From positions 1-64,000 of the forward strand of contig NZ_FREZ01000013.1 in the NCBI RefSeq assembly GCF_900143525.1: a stretch of 64,000 nucleotides of DNA, read 5' to 3'. Position 1 is the first letter of the stretch, and every line of letters starts with the position of its first letter. The position numbers were made by a program, and so were the translations under genes. Origin of the DNA: Ruegeria sp. Alg231-54 (GTDB taxonomy: Bacteria; Pseudomonadota; Alphaproteobacteria; Rhodobacterales; Rhodobacteraceae). This document shows positions 47,444 through 55,271 of the stretch, one piece after another. The notes beneath the pieces are model-generated. The model saw only the letters and a list, made by a program, of their open reading frames with translations, did not search any database and was not told where the DNA came from.

Positions 47444-48088
47444 TTATTTGGATTTCCAACTGTTCAGCCACTTTCGGAACCTGCTGCCCTGCTCTTCTAT
47501 GGCGTCGCCGGCGGCATAAAGGCCATCTTCCATATTCTCGATCACGGGATCAACCCGCGCCTCGCGAAACCGGCGCCAGCGGACCCAAAGGGCCCAAACT
47601 ATCGCGAAGAATACGGTCAGGAAAATGATATTGAACCAGGGAATAATCCTAACGTCTTGGCTGTCTACTGACCAAGTCTTCACTGCATTCGGGAAAATCG
47701 ACAGGAACTCACTTCGCCAACCGTAGTGGCGAACAACCACCCAGCGAGGCGCTTCGTTTGTTGATTTCAAGTCTGCGGCCTCGGCCTGCAGGTTCGACGA
47801 GTTTAGTTTAAAATAAGGTGGCCAGCCCCAGCCCGTGTCTTCGTTCCGATACACCATGACCTTGCCGTTGGTCTTGCGGGTCTGAATGAAAAACACATCG
47901 CGGTTTGGCGTTGTCGCATCACTGCCGACGTCATGAACCGACCAGAAGATGCTGTTCTCACCGGGGTCGATCCGTTTTTCATAGGTATCCGAAATCCGAA
48001 CCACATCGTGCTGCGGAAGGGTGTAATTCAACACCGCCGCAATCGTGCCCCAAAACAGGATGATGATAGCCCATTTGACGTAACGCAT
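47444..48088 (-). CDS. DUF1523 family membrane protein
   Basis: A 214-residue membrane protein; last gene of the eight-gene operon. One membrane segment is N-terminal (about 5-22, IIILFWGTIAAVLNYTL) and one is near 150-170 (IIFLTVFFAIVWALWV), so an external domain of about 125 residues lies between. That domain has LPQHDVVRISDTYEKRID, NRDVFFIQTRKTNGK and VVRHYGWRSEFLSIFPN, which I recall as the DUF1523 hallmark. A charged C-terminal tail faces the cytoplasm. The frame upstream to 48256 overlaps the previous gene and is not used. Confidence 0.8.
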   Translation of the reverse strand: MRYVKWAIIILFWGTIAAVLNYTLPQHDVVRISDTYEKRIDPGENSIFWSVHDVGSDATTPNRDVFFIQTRKTNGKVMVYRNEDTGWGWPPYFKLNSSNLQAEAADLKSTNEAPRWVVVRHYGWRSEFLSIFPNAVKTWSVDSQDVRIIPWFNIIFLTVFFAIVWALWVRWRRFREARVDPVIENMEDGLYAAGDAIEEQGSRFRKWLNSWKSK

Positions 48089-48099
48089 CAGCGAAACCC

Positions 48100-48366
48100 T
48101 CACATGAAATTCGTAACATAAATCAGGATTGCGATCAGGCCCAGCGGCACCACGTAAATCCCAAGGATCAGTTTGCGTCGAAACGATCCGTCGTATTTTT
48201 TTAGCCCGCGCTGGACAAATGCATCGCGGTCGCCGGTCAGACCCTTTTTCTCCCAATGAGCGATCAGCTTACTGCGCCGTATCCAGCGGGAATAGATTGA
48301 TACGCCAACATAAATGACCGTTAGAACGACCAGCAACGGGATCAAAAAACGCAGTGCGACGAACAT
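48100..48366 (-). CDS. Small membrane protein, unknown function
   Basis: An 88-residue protein with two hydrophobic segments (about 5-25, FLIPLLVVLTVIYVGVSIY; and about 67-86, LILGIYVVPLGLIAILIYV) and a basic loop between (RRSKLIAHWEKKGLTGDRDAF). No family was recognised. It begins one base after the stop of the 445-residue gene and ends 11 bases before the DUF1523 start, so it is part of the same transcript. The two-helix hairpin suggests an inner-membrane partner of that protein. Confidence 0.75.
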   Translation of the reverse strand: MFVALRFLIPLLVVLTVIYVGVSIYSRWIRRSKLIAHWEKKGLTGDRDAFVQRGLKKYDGSFRRKLILGIYVVPLGLIAILIYVTNFM

Positions 48367-49704
48367 TTAACTTCTCCCTACTGCGCCCCAGGGGCCGACG
48401 CGTGCGATGATGTCTTCGCTGTTCCGGTCATTACCGCTCATATCCGGTTCGTGGCCGAATAGTGCGGCCCGAGCGCCAGCCTTATCCACCTGATACTCGC
48501 GCGCAAGGAAGTCGGCAACATAGGCTTTTTTGGCCTCGGGCCAAGTCGCATAGGTGCGGTAGAACAGTTCCTTATGGCAAATGAACACCTGACGTGGGTC
48601 CAACGGGGCCAGTTCCGCCAACAACATGTTCACCAGATCGCGGTTCGGTGTGTTGGTCGCCCGCAGCGTATAGAAATAGGCCGGATGATCCGAGGTGATG
48701 CGCGGCCACGGTCCGCCATCCTTCGCCCAGCGCAGCAGTTGTGCCAGACCGTGATAAGCCTCGGGCAGACGATCCGAATGGTTTCGCGCCAGCCGTCGCA
48801 TGTCACCGCGATCCAACCCTGTCAGGTCAACGCCTGCATCGGCTGCGGCGTCTACGGTCAGAAAATCCATCTTTTGCTGCAAGATTGCGGCGGAATTGAC
48901 ACCGCGCGCCTCGATGATCGTTTCGACCAAGCCGTTAAGCCCGAGGAACTTGGCGATCTGGTTCCGCTGAGATGGGTCAAAAACGTATTTGATCGGCATA
49001 TCGTCGGGTCTGTCGCCCATACAGATCACCGCCGGGTGATCCAGATCCGGGAACAGGTAGAGCCCGTCGAAGTGCGCCGTCCAGAAATTGCGCTGCTCAA
49101 ACGCGGTATGGCGCAAACGAACCGGGTTGCGGGTCACGTCGCCTGTTTCCTTGGCGGTCTCGATCATCTTGGCGATCAGCACATCGTCGAACCAGGCGTC
49201 CTCTTCGGTTTTGAACTGCTCGACCATGCCCGCCAGTTGCTGTGCCTTGCGCAGAGTGCCCCCTGCGGTGTCGGCCTCGACCTCGATCTTGCGCAGGTTC
49301 AGCAGATCGCGGGGTGTGGTGAGTCTGATGACCGAGTTCACCAGCTCTCCGGCCACCGCATCGGTGGCGGTTAGGGCAAACAGTTGCGCCTCGTTCATCT
49401 CGATGAATTCGCGCAGGATGTCGCGCGAGGTCGAGAATTTGACGTTCAGCAGTGGCGCGCGTTTCTGCTCGGTCGTCAACAGGATGAACTGTCGGTTGAC
49501 CCCGTTGGGGTTGAGGTAGAGTTCATCCTCCAGCTCAATCCCCACCTCCGGCGAATAGCCCGAGATATCGACATGGAAATCCGTCAGCGCCGTGGTCTTG
49601 CCCGCCAGATGCTGCAACGCGCGGTTATACCGCTCGACCAGAGCCGGGCTGGAGATGTGGACGAGGTTGCCGAACATCAGGCCTTTTTTGATGAGGCGGA
49701 TCAT
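48367..49704 (-). CDS. Conserved-looking soluble protein of unknown function (445 aa)
   Basis: I do not recognise this protein by function; it resembles what I recall as the DUF6638 group in Roseobacter genomes. It has no membrane segment or signal. The N-terminal part has LMFGNLVHISSPALVERYNRAL, and acidic ELEDELYLNPNG; the central part has EQFKTEEDAWFDDVLIAKM and YLFPDLDHPAVICMG; the C-terminal part has IFICHKELFYRTYATWPEA-like sequence (read as VFICHKELFYRTYATWP). It overlaps the 267-residue membrane gene upstream by four bases. Its place after the AAA ATPase in the operon suggests a functional partner. Confidence 0.75.
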   Translation of the reverse strand: MIRLIKKGLMFGNLVHISSPALVERYNRALQHLAGKTTALTDFHVDISGYSPEVGIELEDELYLNPNGVNRQFILLTTEQKRAPLLNVKFSTSRDILREFIEMNEAQLFALTATDAVAGELVNSVIRLTTPRDLLNLRKIEVEADTAGGTLRKAQQLAGMVEQFKTEEDAWFDDVLIAKMIETAKETGDVTRNPVRLRHTAFEQRNFWTAHFDGLYLFPDLDHPAVICMGDRPDDMPIKYVFDPSQRNQIAKFLGLNGLVETIIEARGVNSAAILQQKMDFLTVDAAADAGVDLTGLDRGDMRRLARNHSDRLPEAYHGLAQLLRWAKDGGPWPRITSDHPAYFYTLRATNTPNRDLVNMLLAELAPLDPRQVFICHKELFYRTYATWPEAKKAYVADFLAREYQVDKAGARAALFGHEPDMSGNDRNSEDIIARVGPWGAVGRS

Positions 49705-50504
49705 GCTTGGTCACGACTCCCATCATCAATCCGACGGATGACTTCTCTCAACAAGTTTGAGGTGCGATCTACTTTCAGATCACTCCTGTACATTTTACCA
49801 GCAAGTGAGAGCTTGTCATAGTATTCTATCAAGCCGTCCAAGTAATTATACGCTTCATACAAGTCATTTCTTTCGCCACCAAAACCGTTTCTCTTACTTT
49901 GCGGCAAGTCCACGCGACCTTCTCTGAAACGTCGGACCGCTTTTTCAAGGCAAGTGTTTAGCCCTAAATAAAACTCTCTTATCTCTTGATCTTTCCCTCG
50001 CGGTACAATTCTTCCTGAAACTTGGGATTGAGGAGCATCCAGCGGACAAGCTGTGTAAGTAACCGTTGTATCATCTAATGCCTCAAGGCGACGCTGAACG
50101 CCTAACAGCACTGCCTTCTGATTGACGTCCTCTTGTTGACTGGAGATCAAATTGAATTGATCGATCTGAGCTTTTGCCATTTTCTGGGTGGCAATCCTTT
50201 GCTCAGCCAATTCCTGTCTTTGTTCAGATAGTTCCTGCGACTGCAACCAGACAGTTGTGATCAACCAAACGAAGGCCAGTGCTCCCGCAAAGCCTGCAAG
50301 AGTGTCTCCTACTTCGTTCGGCGAAGCATTAAGAAAGCTGGCCCATTTTCCGTTGCTGCAGGTTTGACCAGCCCAAAAATTCGGTTGGCAAACTGGTTGA
50401 AGAAACACAAACAAACCCAGCAGGAGCACGAGCATGGTTGCGATAACTCCCCACATGACTGGGTTAGCGCTTCGCCAGAAACGTTGGGTTGTCTTACTAT
50501 TCAA
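49701..50504 (-). CDS. Membrane and coiled-coil protein, unknown; AT-rich insert in operon
   Basis: A 267-residue protein with two N-terminal membrane segments (about 17-37, WGVIATMLVLLLGLFVFL; about 65-84, LAGFAGALAFVWLITTVWL). A predicted coiled coil follows (about 87-130, QSQELSEQRQELAEQRIATQ). The rest is soluble, with Cys in TACPLDAP and LNTCLEKAV. No family was recognised. It overlaps both neighbours by four bases, yet its composition is clearly AT-richer (24 G or C in the 60 bases at 49741-49800, against 37 in 60 at 51001-51060), as if exchanged into the operon. Confidence 0.75.
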   Translation of the reverse strand: MNSKTTQRFWRSANPVMWGVIATMLVLLLGLFVFLQPVCQPNFWAGQTCSNGKWASFLNASPNEVGDTLAGFAGALAFVWLITTVWLQSQELSEQRQELAEQRIATQKMAKAQIDQFNLISSQQEDVNQKAVLLGVQRRLEALDDTTVTYTACPLDAPQSQVSGRIVPRGKDQEIREFYLGLNTCLEKAVRRFREGRVDLPQSKRNGFGGERNDLYEAYNYLDGLIEYYDKLSLAGKMYRSDLKVDRTSNLLREVIRRIDDGSRDQA

Positions 50505-52432
50505 CCCTTCCCCTCCAAATACCGTCGCTTGGCCTCTTCCATCCGGCCCATCTCGCGCACCGCGTTCTCGATGGCGACCTCGTCGCTCTTGTCGGCATAG
50601 CGGAATTCGCTGTCGGCGTAGCGGTTGATCTCTTGCATCACCATCTCAACCGTGATCGGCTGGCGCAGGTCTTCGATCATGGCCTTCTTAGAGTCGTAGT
50701 CGCGGAACAGGAACAGGTCGGGGCTTTCCATCCATTCGTCGGGCAGTTCGAAATCCATTGCACGGACCTTGACCGCGTCGGTGATGTTCTTGATTGCGCG
50801 ACCGGTAAAGCGCTCATCCGCCTGCTGGATTGCCTTGAGATAGGTGCCCATCTTGGCAATCGTATCCATCTGGCCGATTTCGCCGGAGACCCGGTCATAG
50901 ACCTGCAGCAGAGCCTCTTCGTGCGGGCGGGAATGACTTTCGAAACTGGCAGCGACAGCCTTTTTGATTTCCTGCGCGGCATAAGCCTCGTGTTCGCCCA
51001 GCGGAATGTCGTGGTTGCGGCCCATCAGCAGGTGCAGGATGTCGATGTAATCCTCGCGCGTTTGCGGACCATCCACCAGGAACCGAGCGCCGGCCCGCTG
51101 GCGCAGAGCGTCGTCCACATTCTCGGGGTAGTTCGAGAACATACCAAAGGTGCAGTTGCCGCGCACGACGGTGTTGGCACCTGCAAAGCTCTCCATCAGC
51201 ACGGCGGTGATTTCCAACTGCCCGGCCGAGGATTGCCGGTCGCCGCGTTTGCCCGCCAGTTGATCGATATCGTCGATGGTGCCGAAGCCGATGACCGAGG
51301 GGTCGATGATCGTGTTGATGAAAGCCTTGGCGTTCTGGCCAGATTTGCCTTGATAGCTGTCGATATTATCGGTGCTCAGGTTTTGATAGCGGAACGGATA
51401 GCCCGCGTTCTGGCAATAGTCGTTGATCAGCCCGGCCATCATCTGGATCAGGGTGGTCTTGCCGGTGCCCGGTTTGCCATCCCCCATAAAGGTAAAGATG
51501 AACCCGCCGAGTTCCGCGAACGGGTTCAGGCGGCGGTCGAAGTCATAGGCCATGACCATCTTGGCCAGCTTCATCGCCTGATATTTGGCGATATGGTTGC
51601 CGACCACCTCGTTCGGTTTCTTGAACATCATGGTCAGGGTGGTGGATTTGGCCTTGGAGGCCGGTTCGAACCCCCGGATCGTCAGATCATCAGCCTCGAT
51701 GTGCCATGCGGCGTTCTGGAACGGGGCCAGATGGCCTGCTGACTGCGCGCGCAGCGCGGCCTTTTCCATCAGTTGCTCGGCATAGGCGCTGGTGGCGGCA
51801 ATCAGGTGGGCATCGTCGGTGGCGTGTTTGGCGAGGGTCTGGTCCAGCTCCCACAGCGCGCCGTGCAGGGCGAGTTGGCCGTTGTCGGTCAGAACCTCTT
51901 CGATCTCACCAATATCAACGGTGGTTTCACCCAGATGCGAGGACATCAAGTATGCCAGCGCATTGCCAAACGTGTGCGAGGTGATCAGAGCCTCCGCCGT
52001 CAGCAGTTCCGAGAATTCGGTCTTGCGCGCGGCGGGCAAATCGCCCGCAAGGTTCGCGCGTTTCAGATCAGCCAGCGAGGTCTGCTCCGCATAGGTCTCA
52101 GCCACAGCCAAGGCGATGGCAATGGCGCGCCGGATCGCCTGCTGTGTAGTCGCCTGAGGCGGCGAGACCAGCATGTCACCATCATCCGATGCCTCGATCC
52201 GCTCGACCAGATGCACCCCATCTGTCCGCACTGTGCGCCGCGTCACCAAACCCGGCGTGGTGGACCGGAACCTACGTCCGGTCGACACCCCCGGCGACCG
52301 TTCCGTCGACGTCTCCACCGCTTTTCCAATCCGCGGCGCGTGTTCGAACCCGTTCAGCAAAGCGGTCGCGGCCGGATAATGTTTGCGAATGTCATCCTCG
52401 CGCAATTCCATTTGATCTGACGTCAAACTCAT
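50501..52432 (-). CDS. AAA-type ATPase of unknown function
   Basis: A 643-residue protein. The N-terminal 280 residues are of no recognised domain. An AAA-type module follows: Walker A in FMGDGKPGTGKTTLIQ (residues 315-330), Walker B in VIGFGTIDDIDQL (380-392), a sensor region in TFGMFSNYPENVDDALRQRAGARF (428-451), probably with Asn434 and arginine fingers. It likely uses ATP to remodel partners, which the operon suggests are the coiled-coil and membrane proteins. The ATPase core is much like MoxR or Vps4-style modules only in motif order; no closer family is claimed. Confidence 0.85.
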   Translation of the reverse strand: MSLTSDQMELREDDIRKHYPAATALLNGFEHAPRIGKAVETSTERSPGVSTGRRFRSTTPGLVTRRTVRTDGVHLVERIEASDDGDMLVSPPQATTQQAIRRAIAIALAVAETYAEQTSLADLKRANLAGDLPAARKTEFSELLTAEALITSHTFGNALAYLMSSHLGETTVDIGEIEEVLTDNGQLALHGALWELDQTLAKHATDDAHLIAATSAYAEQLMEKAALRAQSAGHLAPFQNAAWHIEADDLTIRGFEPASKAKSTTLTMMFKKPNEVVGNHIAKYQAMKLAKMVMAYDFDRRLNPFAELGGFIFTFMGDGKPGTGKTTLIQMMAGLINDYCQNAGYPFRYQNLSTDNIDSYQGKSGQNAKAFINTIIDPSVIGFGTIDDIDQLAGKRGDRQSSAGQLEITAVLMESFAGANTVVRGNCTFGMFSNYPENVDDALRQRAGARFLVDGPQTREDYIDILHLLMGRNHDIPLGEHEAYAAQEIKKAVAASFESHSRPHEEALLQVYDRVSGEIGQMDTIAKMGTYLKAIQQADERFTGRAIKNITDAVKVRAMDFELPDEWMESPDLFLFRDYDSKKAMIEDLRQPITVEMVMQEINRYADSEFRYADKSDEVAIENAVREMGRMEEAKRRYLEGKG

Positions 52433-52485
52433 TTCAAAACCGCCCTTGCTTCATCTTTTCAAAAATACTCCCGCCGGAGGCCAAA

Positions 52486-53604
52486 CTAATAGCGCAGCAC
52501 CTGCCCGCTCTTGCTGACCACGAATTTGCGCACATCCCCAAATCCCGGTGGGTTGCGTTCAGCCAGCACCTGAAACGGGCGCTGGGGCAGAATGATTGAT
52601 CGCTGAGTGCGTGTGGCCCCGGTTTCGGCCCCCTGCCCGCCGAACGGGTCCAGCGCAAAAACCTCGCGCTCGACTGTGGAAAACCACCCAGCGCGCTCTT
52701 CGATCACCTCTTCGCTTTCCAGCTCTTCGGTGGTCCAGGCCAGTGCCCAGTCCTGACCTTGCGGTGCCTGTGCGTCCTCAAGAACTTGCCGCAACGGGCC
52801 GGTTTGCTCGGTATAGGCTGAGGAATACATCGGACCCACGTGGATGCGGCGCAGGTGTTTGGGGTGCAGGTCGTCGAAATCCTGATCGAAGCCTTTGGCA
52901 ATGGTCACCAATTTCAGACCGCCTAAGCTTTGCGCCATCAGATGCGCCTGCACTTCAGGCCAGCGGCGCTGGTCTTTAGGCAGGGCGGTTTTGCCGCTGT
53001 CCTCCAACTGCATCAGGTAGATGACCGGCAGGTTGATCTGGCTGTCATAGACTGCCCAATGGATCATGAACTTGCGCCGCTCGCCCTCATTTCCGATCCA
53101 GTGGCATTCGGGATCGTTGCGGGCCCAGAACAGCTGACCCTTCAGAAATTCTTCGTAATAGAGCCTTTGAGACAGAGCGAATTGCAGCTTGGTGGGGATT
53201 TCCTGATCGCCGATGATCGTCCGCACCATGTCGGTTTTCAGATCATCTTCCGAGGGCATATTCGCCAGATGCACCGGCGCCTGTTGCGCGTCATTGGCCA
53301 TAGTCAGCAACTCGGCCGCCACAGGAAATCCGCTGTCACGCTTGTCCATGGCGAGGCTGCCAAAGAACCGGCCCGTATCGCGCCCGACCAGCAGGTATTT
53401 CATGGATAGCGCCCGGAAGGTGTAGAGCAGCCCCGAAAGGTAACGCGACACGATCCGCACCTCTTGTTTCGAGATCGCGCCCTCAGCCTCCATCGTCGCG
53501 GCCACGCGCAACAAGTGAACGGTGATCACCTCGAATTTTCGAAAATAGCGGCGCGAGGAGAAGGTGTCGGTTAGTCCCACATGGTCTTTAGTGGGGTCAG
53601 TCAT
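52486..53604 (-). CDS. Soluble protein of unknown function in the AAA operon (372 aa)
   Basis: A 372-residue protein without signal or membrane segment and with no domain I recognise. The N-terminal half is helical (RRYFRKFEVITVHLLRVAATM and EVRIVSRYLSGLLYTFRALSM). The centre holds ECHWIGNEGERRKFMIHWAV, and the C-terminus FVVSKSGQVLRY. It overlaps the start of the 105-residue membrane gene's stop by four bases and lies 53 bases before the AAA ATPase. It probably acts with the ATPase. A scaffold or adaptor role is only a guess. Confidence 0.75.
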   Translation of the reverse strand: MTDPTKDHVGLTDTFSSRRYFRKFEVITVHLLRVAATMEAEGAISKQEVRIVSRYLSGLLYTFRALSMKYLLVGRDTGRFFGSLAMDKRDSGFPVAAELLTMANDAQQAPVHLANMPSEDDLKTDMVRTIIGDQEIPTKLQFALSQRLYYEEFLKGQLFWARNDPECHWIGNEGERRKFMIHWAVYDSQINLPVIYLMQLEDSGKTALPKDQRRWPEVQAHLMAQSLGGLKLVTIAKGFDQDFDDLHPKHLRRIHVGPMYSSAYTEQTGPLRQVLEDAQAPQGQDWALAWTTEELESEEVIEERAGWFSTVEREVFALDPFGGQGAETGATRTQRSIILPQRPFQVLAERNPPGFGDVRKFVVSKSGQVLRY

Positions 53605-53918
53605 GCATCACCGCCACCAAAACCACCTAGGTCCGGGCCAGGTGACTGACTGCCGTCGCTTTGGACATTAGTTGGCACACTGTTAATTCCTTGCGATCTG
53701 CGAAACATTCCCAGTCGATAGCCCGACCACAAAGCACCGAGAACACCAACGCCACTCAAAAGGTAAAACCCATTCGCCATCATCGTCAGAAAATAGATGA
53801 GGAAAACGAGGCCAATTGCACCCCAAACAAGCTCACCGTTCCGTTCTACCCAAGTCTTGTCTTTGTCTTGCTCTAAGAAAAATGGCATTCGCCGCAACCA
53901 CTCTTTTTTACCCACCAT
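53601..53918 (-). CDS. Small two-helix membrane protein, unknown function
   Basis: A 105-residue protein. Two hydrophobic stretches (about 29-48, LVWGAIGLVFLIYFLTMM; about 52-70, YLLSGVGVLGALWSGYRL) form a hairpin in the membrane. The end is Gly/Pro-rich (SQSPGPDLGGFGGGDA). ATG 53918 overlaps the coiled-coil gene's stop by 11 bases; an ATG at 53888 is an alternative. It is AT-richer than the flanking soluble genes. No family was recognised. Confidence 0.7.
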   Translation of the reverse strand: MVGKKEWLRRMPFFLEQDKDKTWVERNGELVWGAIGLVFLIYFLTMMANGFYLLSGVGVLGALWSGYRLGMFRRSQGINSVPTNVQSDGSQSPGPDLGGFGGGDA

Positions 53919-54987
53919 ACAAATTCTTATCATGCTTCTCGACAATCGAGGCGAACCGGCGGGCAAAGCGTTCGTCAGCCTTGGCCTTTTTTTCCAGAAC
54001 GTCGCGGGCAAAAACCATGTGGTCCTCATGCGCCTCGAGCATGTCGGCCATTTTCTGGTTGGTCGCGGTGCCGATGGCGGCCATCGCCGTTTGCGCCTCT
54101 TGGTCCGTCTGCACGCCGATCTCGTTGATGCGGTGGGCCACGTCCTGCTGCTGCGCGGTTTTCAGCGATTTGGTCAGGGCGTCATACAGTACCACGCGTT
54201 GTTGCGTGTCTGTTTGCAGCTTGTTGATCAGCACCATCTGCGTCGCGGCCTGGTTCTGTAGGGAGTCGACCCAGGTCTTGCCCTTTTCGATGTAGCGTTC
54301 CAGCGTTTGTGACTTGGCCAGCTTTACCTGCTCTTCCTGAACCTTGGCATTGTATTGCTTGTTCAGCTCGGCCAGTTCGGTTTCCAACTGGGTCCGCGCG
54401 GCTGCGTCCTGTTCGACACTGATCTTGTTTTCCAGAGTTATGATCGTCGGATCCATATCCTGAATCTCGGCCCGCAGCGCCTCCAACTCGGCCACGGTAG
54501 CCTCGCGGTCGTCCAGCGTGCCGGTCAGGTTTTCCTCGACCTTCACCCGCTGTTCTTCCAACACGGATAGCTGCCCTTGCAGCAATTGAACGATTACGTC
54601 GGATTTGGCGATCAGGTCCTGCAGCTTGTCGTCGATATTGGCGGTGCGCATGCGTTCCTGCCGCATCGACTCGGATTTTCCTTTCGAGAAAATGCCGACA
54701 AACGTCTCCCACCCGGACTTCGAGCGCATCTCGTCGAAATCCTTGGAAAAGGCGCTGGTGACGTCGTCCAGACCCATAATCAGCTCGGCGATATTTGCGT
54801 TCATCACCTCGGTATGGGCGTGCACGTCCTCAAGCGTGGCGTTTTCGATGTCGATGTCGGCCTCGGCAGAGCCGATCTTAGAACGCGCGGCTTCAATCCG
54901 GGATGTCAGCCCTTCGATCTGAGACTGGCTTTCGCGCACTTTTTGCTGCGTTTCCTCAATCAACGCATCAAACTGCTGGTTCGACAT
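53908..54987 (-). CDS. Long coiled-coil protein, unknown function
   Basis: A 359-residue, Gln/Glu/Lys-rich helical protein; first gene of the operon. Coiled-coil heptads run from about 1 to 75 and from about 110 to 240 (LQGQLSVLEEQRVKVEENL, then DREATVAELEALRAEIQDM). The C-terminal part (VVLYDALTKSLKTAQQQDVA) is helical too. There is no signal or membrane segment. A loose resemblance to TelA-type tellurite-resistance or PspA-like proteins is possible but not supported by motifs. As the first gene it is the likely filament- or scaffold-forming partner of the AAA ATPase. Confidence 0.75.
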   Translation of the reverse strand: MSNQQFDALIEETQQKVRESQSQIEGLTSRIEAARSKIGSAEADIDIENATLEDVHAHTEVMNANIAELIMGLDDVTSAFSKDFDEMRSKSGWETFVGIFSKGKSESMRQERMRTANIDDKLQDLIAKSDVIVQLLQGQLSVLEEQRVKVEENLTGTLDDREATVAELEALRAEIQDMDPTIITLENKISVEQDAAARTQLETELAELNKQYNAKVQEEQVKLAKSQTLERYIEKGKTWVDSLQNQAATQMVLINKLQTDTQQRVVLYDALTKSLKTAQQQDVAHRINEIGVQTDQEAQTAMAAIGTATNQKMADMLEAHEDHMVFARDVLEKKAKADERFARRFASIVEKHDKNLYGG

Positions 54988-55271
54988 CTGTCCTATTCCT
55001 TTTTTTAATTATGCACCCAACAAGATAGGAGATGTTACGATCATTTACATCCCCTTGGGCATCCAATCCTGTCGAACTTTGGCAAACTCCGCCAAAAAAA
55101 GATAGGCGGGTTGACACTTTGGCCTCAGATCGCATGAATGCGCCCCGGTAGGCAAAAAACGTCACGTTTACCATACGAAAACTGGATTGATCTGACCCCA
55201 CGGGTGGCCATAGACAATCCGGGAGGCACATGTTTGAGTGCTAACAAATTTTTATTGCCGGAGGCTGACCC
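54988..55271. other. Divergent intergenic region between the AAA operon and gabD
   Basis: 284 bases with no supported gene. A TTGACA hexamer at 55111-55116 and ATGAAT at 55134-55139 (17-base spacing) could serve gabD. The AAA-operon promoter must lie on the left side; nothing distinctive was seen there. Confidence 0.5.
55111..55139 (+). promoter_or_regulatory. Candidate sigma-70 promoter for gabD
   Basis: TTGACA at 55111-55116, a 17-base spacer, and ATGAAT at 55134-55139. The -35 is perfect and the -10 is weak. It lies about 130 bases before the gabD start. Confidence 0.4.

Noticed and set aside
51655-51690. tRNA T-arm-like string GGTTCGAACCC
   Set aside because: It lies inside the AAA ATPase coding frame and no acceptor or anticodon arms can be drawn around it.
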